From JAAYZB01 sp937958685 (GTDB lineage: Bacteria > Bacillota_I > Bacilli_A > Izemoplasmatales > Hujiaoplasmataceae), in NCBI GenBank assembly GCA_036824265.1, contig DAITAL010000070.1:1-5902 (forward strand): a DNA stretch of 5,902 nt, given 5' to 3'. Of the stretch, positions 1 through 4,315 are shown piece after piece (position 1 is the first letter of the stretch; every line of letters starts with the position of its first letter). The notes beneath the pieces are model-generated. The model did not search any database and was not told the origin of the DNA. It saw nothing but the letters and a program-made list of their open reading frames with translations. A program made the position numbers and the translations under genes.

Positions 1-116
1 GTATCTTCAGAGTGGTACGCGTAACCTTTTTTAACACAATCACGCACCCCAGTTTTATCCATCATGGTCGGTATAATAAAATACGATATCAATTTTGGCT
101 CATCAAAACAGAACAT
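1..116 (-). CDS. possible partial ORF overlapping the hipT 3' end, runs off the left edge
   Basis: A second reading frame starts with ATG at 116-114, inside the last codons of hipT, and stays open to the window edge (38 complete codons). It begins MFCFDEPKLISYFIIPTMMD and continues with KTGVRDCVKKGYAYHSED. The composition is protein-like, with no obvious low-complexity bias. An alternative start is the ATG pair at 65-60. Neither start has a good ribosome binding site, although coupling to hipT translation could make up for that. I do not recognise the family. It could be the next operon gene, a truncated remnant of an older gene, or a chance open frame. Seen: the open frame. Inferred: that it codes. 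Confidence 0.3.
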   Translation of the reverse strand, partial: MFCFDEPKLISYFIIPTMMDKTGVRDCVKKGYAYHSED

Positions 117-1045
117 CGCTTTTCTATCAATTCTGAAAATGATATTTTCAGGTGATCCGGCAGATATGATTCCATACACATTGACTGAAGCAAATCCTTT
201 TTCGCAACCAACTGATTAATCATTTTTTGAGTTGTTTCTTTGGTAATACCCATATTCTCGGCAAATAAATGGAAGTCTTTTTTTCGGATATTCGTTTTCT
301 TTCCGTTCATAGCTAAAGCAAAATCTTCTTCGTCTTCCGGCATTATTACTTTTACAGGCAGAAGGTCGTAAGCTGCAGACAGCACATATTGCAAGCTTCC
401 GACTGCCGTTTCAATCAGTGAAAAATTCTTAAGATGCATATCTGAATTTCCGGTTATATAGAAAAAAACAATGCGAATAAACAACTCGGACAAATCAAGT
501 CTGCTTCTTTCGGAAAACTGTTTAATGATTTTTCCGCATTGTTCGTATGATCCGTGATATTTATCCCGCGTCAATCGATAATCCAGTTGACAGAAATCCT
601 CCATAGCGAGTTTTTCAACACCGTCTTTGCATAAGACACGGTCAATCCTTTTTGTGATATACGCATAGGTGTTTCCATTTTGGATTAGGGCATGAGGAAC
701 AGTTGTAATACCGACAGCATCCGCCATGCACATCACAAGGTGTTCGGCTTCCGGCAACGACTCAAATTGCTCCACTTGAGGTTTCAGAATATATCCAGTA
801 GGGTAGTTTACAAGCGTAAGTCTTGGCGTATCGCCTTCAGTCAGCAAATGTAATGACAACTTCTTTTGAACACCTGGAACTGTGAAGCCCTTGCTGGTGC
901 TCTCGATGGCAAGCGCCTCAAGCATGCTGTCGCTCAATTCTATTTGGGGTATCTTCATAGTACCAAAAAATCTTCGAATGCAGCTCTTGTGCCAACCAGA
1001 TTCGTTTCCCGTTTGTAAGTTTTTTCCGCAGCATAAACACTTCAT
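89..1045 (-). CDS. hipT: HipT-like serine/threonine kinase toxin (HipA C-terminal domain protein)
   Basis: A 318-residue kinase with the HipA C-terminal fold but no HipA N-terminal subdomain; that part is the separate upstream gene. Visible motifs, numbered from ATG 1045: a Cys/His cluster C3-C5-C6 with H19 and C22, possibly zinc-binding; a glycine-rich loop TVPGVQKK at 55-62; the ATP-binding lysine K88 in ILKP; KRIDR near 133; the catalytic loop GNSDMHLKNF with D202 and N207; and the metal-binding AYDLL with D227. All key kinase residues are present, so the enzyme is probably active. HipA-type kinases phosphorylate aminoacyl-tRNA synthetases (GltX for HipA, TrpS for E. coli HipT) and stop translation; the target here is unknown. 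A GTG at 1051 is also in frame, but AAGGAGG sits 7 nt before ATG 1045 and almost touches that GTG, which decides the start. The start overlaps the hipS stop as ATGA. Residues aligned with the two phosphorylated serines of E. coli HipT are Thr and Pro. Confidence 0.88.
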   Translation of the reverse strand: MKCLCCGKNLQTGNESGWHKSCIRRFFGTMKIPQIELSDSMLEALAIESTSKGFTVPGVQKKLSLHLLTEGDTPRLTLVNYPTGYILKPQVEQFESLPEAEHLVMCMADAVGITTVPHALIQNGNTYAYITKRIDRVLCKDGVEKLAMEDFCQLDYRLTRDKYHGSYEQCGKIIKQFSERSRLDLSELFIRIVFFYITGNSDMHLKNFSLIETAVGSLQYVLSAAYDLLPVKVIMPEDEEDFALAMNGKKTNIRKKDFHLFAENMGITKETTQKMINQLVAKKDLLQSMCMESYLPDHLKISFSELIEKRCSVLMSQN

Positions 1046-1371
1046 ACGCACTCCTCCTTGATACTGACAATGCCTATCGGGTCCTTGCAGGCGACAAGTA
1101 ATACAGCAAAGCGATCATTTTCAGGGATCTTCCAGTTTCGAGTGACAACATTCAAAAGCCATCCCTCTGGAATTAATCCATCAAAAAATGAAAACAGTGT
1201 CCTTGAAGTGAAGTTTTCGTTTTGAAGCGGCAAGGTTAATGATACCGGCACCGCTTTTTTACTATTGATATAGTCCTGTTCGTACGAAAATGAATATCCT
1301 TCATCGGTTTCTTCAAGAACGCCGGCAAAACAGTCCCGAATATATACATACGCTTTTCTGAAAGCATCCAT
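1042..1371 (-). CDS. hipS: HipS-like antitoxin (HipA N-terminal subdomain protein)
   Basis: A 109-residue protein matching the HipA N-terminal subdomain 1 (couple_hipA type), here a free-standing gene. Recognisable blocks are G17-V-L, YSFSYEQDY at 26-34, VSLTLPL at 43-49, the hallmark FFDGLIPEGWLL at 62-73, DRFAVLL at 86-92 and DPIGIVSI at 97-104. In E. coli HipBST the homologous HipS is the actual antitoxin and inhibits HipT by inserting a conserved Trp into the kinase active site; W71 of the PEGW motif is a good candidate for that residue. The start overlaps the hipB stop as TAATG, and AAGGAG lies 8 nt upstream. The stop overlaps the hipT start as ATGA. This tight coupling favours matched production of the three subunits. 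An alternative, a HipA gene split by a recent frameshift, is unlikely because each gene has its own good ribosome binding site and intact ends. Confidence 0.85.
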   Translation of the reverse strand: MDAFRKAYVYIRDCFAGVLEETDEGYSFSYEQDYINSKKAVPVSLTLPLQNENFTSRTLFSFFDGLIPEGWLLNVVTRNWKIPENDRFAVLLVACKDPIGIVSIKEECV

Positions 1372-1574
1372 TATGATTTCTCCTTCTTACCGGGAACAGC
1401 TTCCATATCAAACATGGAAAGTGCAACATTAACTTTGTCCAAGCGAACAGTTTCCTTACCCTGTTCCAGTTCCCGTATAAAGCGAAGACCAAGACCTGAG
1501 CGAATGGCAAACTGTTCTTGCGTTAATCCCACTATTTTGCGTTGTTTCTTTAAATATTCAGCTATCTTGTTCAT
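1371..1574 (-). CDS. hipB: HipB-like Xre-family DNA-binding repressor
   Basis: A 67-residue single-domain Cro/CI-type helix-turn-helix protein. The HTH covers about residues 16-38 (GLTQEQFAIRSGLGLRFIRE), followed by LEQGKETVRLDKV, the usual signature of HipB and related antitoxins (family form: ELE.GK.TVRLDKV). A short charged tail (GKKEKS) ends the protein. Role by family: it binds operators upstream of its own operon as a dimer and represses it, together with the other Hip subunits. In E. coli HipBST, HipB is the DNA-binding partner and HipS does most of the toxin neutralisation. The start at 1574 is supported by AAGGGAG 7-8 nt upstream. A near-consensus promoter and three operator-like sites lie directly upstream, fitting autorepression. 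It is the first gene of a fully overlapping three-gene operon. Confidence 0.9.
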   Translation of the reverse strand: MNKIAEYLKKQRKIVGLTQEQFAIRSGLGLRFIRELEQGKETVRLDKVNVALSMFDMEAVPGKKEKS

Positions 1575-1607
1575 ATAAACTCTCCCTTACTAGTTTGTTT
1601 CACATAT

Positions 1608-1636
1608 ATATTATACCCTTTCGGGATGATTGTCAA
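1608..1636 (-). promoter_or_regulatory. sigma70-type promoter of the hipB-hipS-hipT operon
   Basis: On the minus strand a perfect -35 TTGACA (1636-1631) is followed by a 17-nt spacer and TAATAT (1613-1608); TATAAT at 1615-1610 is an overlapping alternative with a 15-nt spacer. The expected start of transcription is near 1601, leaving a leader of about 27 nt with AAGGGAG before hipB. The CCC-N4-GGG operator core 1616-1625 lies inside the spacer, so bound repressor would block RNA polymerase directly. No other comparably good promoter was seen between hipB and the upstream gene. Confidence 0.75.
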
Positions 1637-1711
1637 TATCATATATAGAAAATAACCCCTTTAGGGTGTAATATTCAAAAATTAATCTATTTCTATACCC
1701 TATCGGTGTTA
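1612..1711. repeat. three phased operator-like sites upstream of hipB
   Basis: Three 10-bp cores of the form CCC-TWTM-GGK occur at 1616-1625 (CCCTTTCGGG), 1657-1666 (CCCTTTAGGG) and 1698-1707 (CCCTATCGGT), flanked by TA-rich sequence such as TATA or ATAA on the left. Core-to-core distance is exactly 41 bp both times, close to four helical turns, so dimers bound there would sit on the same DNA face. The site nearest hipB is within the promoter spacer. Binding by HipB or the HipBST complex is inferred from position and symmetry. The core differs from the E. coli HipB operator TATCC-N8-GGATA. Confidence 0.65.
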
Positions 1712-1865
1712 TTATTGGAGGTAATTGAACAGATACCAAAAAGTTGAACTTTGATATAATAGAGGTATATGCTAGAGGTGATTTGGTATATTCGGTTTTG
1801 GCGTACGCACATTCTTATAATGAAATTTCGGGTTTTTCATCATTTTCCACCTCATACAAAAGTCA
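1712..1865. other. intergenic region between the AlbA_2 gene and the hip operators
   Basis: No gene is well supported here and no terminator was found, so read-through from the upstream minus-strand gene into hip is possible. Visible elements: a 13-bp perfect inverted repeat AAAGTTGAACTTT at 1740-1752; a plus-strand extended -10 (TGATATAAT, 1752-1760) without a clear -35; and a minus-strand mini-ORF at 1843-1772 (23 codons, MMKNPKFHYKNVRTPKPN...) with GAGGTGG just before its ATG. The mini-ORF could be a relic of a lost gene or chance. Confidence 0.4.
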
Positions 1866-3137
1866 TTATTTACAATAATATATCGTGCTTGGCCCATTCC
1901 CGCTCTTTGAAACAAGTCCCTGTTCATCGAGTTCATTCAATCTTCTAATCAAAGTACTTTTTTCTATCTTTATCGCGTCTTCGATACTCTGTCTTGATGA
2001 TTTTGGATAAGCATGTAGATAAGAAAGAATTGCTTCTTTTTTCTCTAATTTTGTATAGTCAAAATTCGTTACAGGCAATATTATCCTAATCATAAATTTA
2101 TGAATATCGAAAGAAGGTTTAGTTTCATAAAGCTTATAACTATCCATAATTCTTTTTATTCCTGTACCTAATTGTTCTATTAAATTTAGTCTAAAAAACA
2201 CATTTGCAATGATTGGATTTCTAGATAGTGAAGTCAGTCCTCTATAGTATTGTTCTTCATCCATACCTTCAGGAAGCCCGCCGGGTGAAACAATCTCAAT
2301 ACGATTTTCGAACATGGATATTTGCACACCGGAATTTAGTAAATAATCTCTATGAATAATCGCATTTGATAATGCTTCTCGAAAAGCAACAAGAGGAACT
2401 TGTTCTTTTGTTGTTCTTTCGATACCTTCAATCGTTTGGTAAGAAGGATATTGAGTTTGAAAATATGTCATAGATTGATCAAAGTGTTTTAATAACGATT
2501 GATTCTCAAGTCTTCTTCTGTCTAGAAAAGTATTGGTATCTAGTTTGAATCTTGCTATATCAACATATGATTGGCTCTCGCTACCATTATCAGAAAGCAA
2601 CAAAGCAGCATTGTTGTATGTTTTATCGATGAACAATCCAAGTGTTGTTAATACAGCCTGGTTGATATCAGTAACATGAAGAACTGAACTCATTTTCTCT
2701 TTTAGATAGTTAAAACTCAAATTTGATTGCGATACTTTTAATTGATCATATGTAAGATTTTTACTAATCAAAGTTAGTCTTGTCAAATTACTTCCATCAA
2801 CAGGTACTGTAGAAGTGTCATTTCTCATATAAGCAGTATTTTGATAATAATAAGGTCCATTATCACCTTTATATACCTTAATTTCCAGTGTTTCTTTGCC
2901 ATCAAATTCTAAAATATTCATATCAAAAAATGGCTTTGGTGTTATTGTCGTATTAATTGAATTTTCGATAATCATTTTCTCATCATGAATCTTAGGTAAT
3001 CCAACTACTTCACCTTGATTATTGATTCCAACATATATATAACCGTCATGGAAATTACAAAATGCTGAAACCGTCTTTAGTAGCGATTTTGTATATTTTT
3101 CTTTTAACTCTACATTTTTAGACTCGTGCAATTTCAT
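1866..3137 (-). CDS. Schlafen AlbA_2 / GHKL-ATPase-like / winged-helix protein, putative regulator
   Basis: A 423-residue multidomain protein. Numbered from ATG 3137: an AlbA_2 (Schlafen-like) domain at about 5-105, opening ESKNVELKEK and containing AFCNFHDGYIYVGINNQGEVVGL; a GHKL-like ATPase module with N-box REALSNAIIHRDY at 253-265, VSPGGLP at 283-289 and EQLGTGI at 321-327; and a C-terminal winged helix at about 366-423 (STLIRRLNELDEQGLVSKSG as recognition part). This is the architecture of the widespread COG2865-type 'putative transcriptional regulators'; AlbA_2 domains bind or cut nucleic acid in some relatives, so a defence role is possible but unproven. An in-frame ATG at 3188 with AAGGA would add 17 residues. 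I prefer 3137 because AGAGGTGA sits 5 nt upstream, family members usually begin just before the ESKNVELKEK block, and a good promoter lies between the two starts. The gene looks more AT-rich than rnr and smpB. Confidence 0.82.
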   Translation of the reverse strand: MKLHESKNVELKEKYTKSLLKTVSAFCNFHDGYIYVGINNQGEVVGLPKIHDEKMIIENSINTTITPKPFFDMNILEFDGKETLEIKVYKGDNGPYYYQNTAYMRNDTSTVPVDGSNLTRLTLISKNLTYDQLKVSQSNLSFNYLKEKMSSVLHVTDINQAVLTTLGLFIDKTYNNAALLLSDNGSESQSYVDIARFKLDTNTFLDRRRLENQSLLKHFDQSMTYFQTQYPSYQTIEGIERTTKEQVPLVAFREALSNAIIHRDYLLNSGVQISMFENRIEIVSPGGLPEGMDEEQYYRGLTSLSRNPIIANVFFRLNLIEQLGTGIKRIMDSYKLYETKPSFDIHKFMIRIILPVTNFDYTKLEKKEAILSYLHAYPKSSRQSIEDAIKIEKSTLIRRLNELDEQGLVSKSGNGPSTIYYCK

Positions 3138-3156
3138 TTCTATCACCTCTGACACT

Positions 3157-3185
3157 ATAATATCATTTATCGATTCATTTTGCAA
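3157..3185 (-). promoter_or_regulatory. promoter of the AlbA_2 gene
   Basis: On the minus strand TTGCAA (3185-3180) and TATTAT (3162-3157) are separated by 17 nt. The predicted transcript starts near 3150, right at the AGAGGTGA ribosome binding site (3150-3143), so the leader would be only about 13 nt. This placement favours translation from ATG 3137. The promoter almost exactly coincides with one copy of the direct repeat at 3158-3185. Confidence 0.55.
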
Positions 3186-3216
3186 CATTAATATTCCTTA
3201 TCGTTTCATTTTGAAA
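3158..3216. repeat. imperfect 28-bp direct repeat overlapping the AlbA_2 promoter
   Basis: Two 28-bp copies at 3158-3185 and 3189-3216 agree at 23 of 28 positions and are offset by 31 bp, about three helical turns. The upstream copy contains a perfect dyad GTTTCA-AAA-TGAAAC (3217-3203, minus-strand reading); the other copy has a degenerate version overlapping the -35 element. The arrangement is that of a tandem operator. Autoregulation by the winged-helix domain of the adjacent gene is inferred. Confidence 0.55.
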
Positions 3217-3227
3217 CAAACACATTG

Positions 3228-3246
3228 TCTTCTGTTTCGCAGAAGA
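3228..3246. repeat. short inverted repeat
   Basis: TCTTCTG at 3228-3234 and CAGAAGA at 3240-3246 form a 7-bp perfect stem with loop TTTCG. There is no U-tract on either side, so it is not a typical terminator. It lies just upstream of the AlbA_2 promoter repeats and could be a protein-binding site. Confidence 0.35.
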
Positions 3247-3302
3247 ATAAATAATCCAATCACAAAGGAGATAAGAATATTAGTAATTCATATAGAAAAT
3301 GT

Positions 3303-3380
3303 TACAAGTGTGTAAACTAAAAGCATATCGTGTAGAAATCGAATGGAATCGTGTAAAAATCTATCAAATCGTGTAAACAT
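3303..3380 (+). repeat. array of four GTGTA-containing repeats, possible transposon-end or protein-binding array
   Basis: GTGTA begins at 3310, 3330, 3351 and 3371, giving spacings of 20, 21 and 20 bp (two helical turns). Three copies share ATCGTGTA followed by an A-rich run (ATCGTGTAGAAAT, ATCGTGTAAAAAT, ATCGTGTAAACAT); the first is GTGTGTAAACT. A fifth, degenerate copy may lie near 3391. Regularly repeated sites of this kind occur at IS21-type and Tn7-type transposon ends and in replication origins. No transposase or replication gene is present in the window, so the function is unknown. Confidence 0.5.
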
Positions 3381-3469
3381 ATATTCTTTTGGAAAAATTC
3401 AACCCTTAATTTTAGGTGCTTTGTAGATCATAAATCATCCTGAAACAAGAAAAAGCCCTAATAATAAGC

Positions 3470-3500
3470 AAAAAAGGCCTGATACGAATTGTATCAAACC
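3470..3500 (-). terminator. Rho-independent terminator of ssrA
   Basis: Minus-strand hairpin beginning 13 nt after the tmRNA CCA end. GGTTTGATAC (3500-3491) pairs with GTATCAGGCC (3485-3476) over 10 bp, including two G-U pairs, around the loop AATTC, and is followed directly by six T residues (3475-3470). It closes the rnr-smpB-ssrA transcription block and separates it from the accessory genes. Confidence 0.88.
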
Positions 3501-3513
3501 TATGCTTGTTATA

Positions 3514-3857
3514 TGGTGGAGCTGGGGGGAATCGAACCCCCGTCCAAAACAGCCGACCATTTGACTTTCTACATGCTTAGCTTCCTGATTGGTTTCACCA
3601 TCCGGCCCTCAGGAGGCATACTGCCGGATGACTAGCCCTGTTGGCTTCGCTGACATGCCTAAGGCGGCGACATGCTTCGCTATCCTGCTGGCTGTAGTCC
3701 ACCCGAACCCGCAGGCTGGAGGGGGAGGACTCGCTACTTCTTCTTAAGCAGCGTAGCTGTAATTTTGGGTTCCAGTTATGTTTACTGGTGCATTTTTAGA
3801 TCTGCCGATCGCATGCTTGTCAAACTCGAACTATCCTGTCGAGTCCAGAACAGCCCC
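3514..3857 (-). ncRNA. ssrA: transfer-messenger RNA (tmRNA)
   Basis: A 344-nt tmRNA gene. The 5' end GGGGCTGTTCTGGACTCGAC and the 3' end CAGCTCCACCA pair in a 7-bp acceptor stem (GGGGCTG with CAGCTCC, one G-U pair). CCA is encoded. A T-arm with GGGGG-TTCGATT-CCCCC precedes it, and GCATGC plus the pseudoknot-rich middle fit the usual one-piece form. The messenger part is annotated separately. Charged with alanine and bound to SmpB, tmRNA enters the A site of stalled ribosomes, releases them and tags the unfinished protein for proteolysis. It starts only 11 nt after the smpB stop, and I see no convincing -10/-35 in that gap, so it is probably cut from a longer rnr-smpB-ssrA transcript or made from a promoter inside smpB. 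The 3' ends of tmRNA genes are common integration targets, which fits the accessory DNA lying beyond it. Confidence 0.96.
3744..3791 (-). CDS. tmRNA proteolysis-tag reading frame
   Basis: Reading from the likely resume codon GCA (3791-3789) gives APVNITGTQNYSYAA followed by TAA (3746-3744): 15 codons plus stop. The other two frames hit stops at once or do not end in Ala-Ala. The alanine start and Ala-Ala end are typical, but the last three residues are Tyr-Ala-Ala, whereas most known tags end Leu-, Val- or Phe-Ala-Ala. The exact resume codon is inferred by analogy with E. coli GCA. Confidence 0.75.
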   Translation of the reverse strand, partial: APVNITGTQNYSYAA

Positions 3858-3868
3858 AATTCCCGCGC

Positions 3869-4315
3869 TTAGCGGTATTCCTTGATGACCTTTTCGAGAC
3901 GCTTCTCCGAATCCTCTTCTTTCTGAGCCTCCCGCTTGTCATAGAGTTTCTTGCCCTTGCACAGTGCCAGTTCGATTTTGCAAAGGTCGTCCTTGAGATA
4001 GACTTTCGTGGGAATGAGCGTCAACCCTTCCTGCTTGACTTTCTGCGACAGCTTGATGATGTCGCGCTTTTCCATCAGCAGTTTGCGGTCGCGCTTTTCC
4101 TCGTGGTTGAAGATGTTGCCGTGGGAATACTTGGCGATATGCATGTTGATGAGGTACAGCTCATAATCCTTGACGCGGGCATAGCTGTCGTTCAGGGCGC
4201 ACTTTCCCAGTCTCACCGATTTGATCTCGGTGCCGGTCAGCACGATCCCGCATTCGTGGCTCTCCAGGATGAAGTAGTCGTGAAGGGCGCGTTTGTTGTT
4301 GACGATGATCTTCAT
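3869..4315 (-). CDS. smpB: SsrA-binding protein SmpB
   Basis: A full-length 148-residue SmpB, the tmRNA partner that binds its tRNA-like domain, delivers it to stalled ribosomes and mimics the missing codon-anticodon part. Conserved blocks: NNKRALHDYFI at 6-16, GIVLTGTEIKSVRLGK at 23-38 (RNA-binding core), LNDSYARV at 41-48, MHIAKY and N70 at 58-70, RDRKLLMEKRDI at 75-86, LIPTKVYLKDD at 100-110, and GKKLYDKR at 121-128. The C-terminal tail after residue 128 is rich in Lys and Glu and should form the helix that enters the mRNA channel. The start ATG overlaps the rnr stop (ATGA), with GGAGG 6 nt upstream. ssrA follows 11 nt after the stop, so toolkit RNA and protein are adjacent. Confidence 0.97.
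   Translation of the reverse strand: MKIIVNNKRALHDYFILESHECGIVLTGTEIKSVRLGKCALNDSYARVKDYELYLINMHIAKYSHGNIFNHEEKRDRKLLMEKRDIIKLSQKVKQEGLTLIPTKVYLKDDLCKIELALCKGKKLYDKREAQKEEDSEKRLEKVIKEYR

Noticed and set aside
1046..1051. GTG at 1051 as hipT start.
   Set aside because: The AAGGAGG site would be only 1 nt away; ATG 1045 has proper spacing and the ATGA overlap.
1313..1510. Minus-strand frame of 65 codons overlapping hipS and hipB.
   Set aside because: It is an out-of-frame shadow of two well-supported genes.
1769..1948. Plus-strand ORF of 59 codons starting MLEVIWYIRF, with an AGAGG before it and an extended -10 upstream.
   Set aside because: Its second half is antisense to the conserved end of the AlbA_2 gene, the composition is odd (many His, Ile, Phe) and it matches nothing I know.
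3138..3188. Longer AlbA_2 protein starting at ATG 3188.
   Set aside because: The extra 17 residues cover the likely promoter and precede the usual family start; kept only as an alternative because AAGGA precedes it.
3303..3380. GTGTA array as a CRISPR.
   Set aside because: Conserved parts are only about 8-12 bp and the intervals far too short for repeat-spacer units; no cas gene is present.
3451..3470. Second terminator in the T-rich stretch after the ssrA terminator.
   Set aside because: GGGCTTTTTC has no convincing upstream stem partner.
1..3513. Duplicate of the ssrA 3' end marking the far side of an island.
   Set aside because: I looked for repeats of the GGGGGTTCGATTC to CCACCA segment and saw none in the window.
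3672..3872. Plus-strand open frame of 66 codons.
   Set aside because: It is antisense to the tmRNA gene, whose ends and tag are clear.
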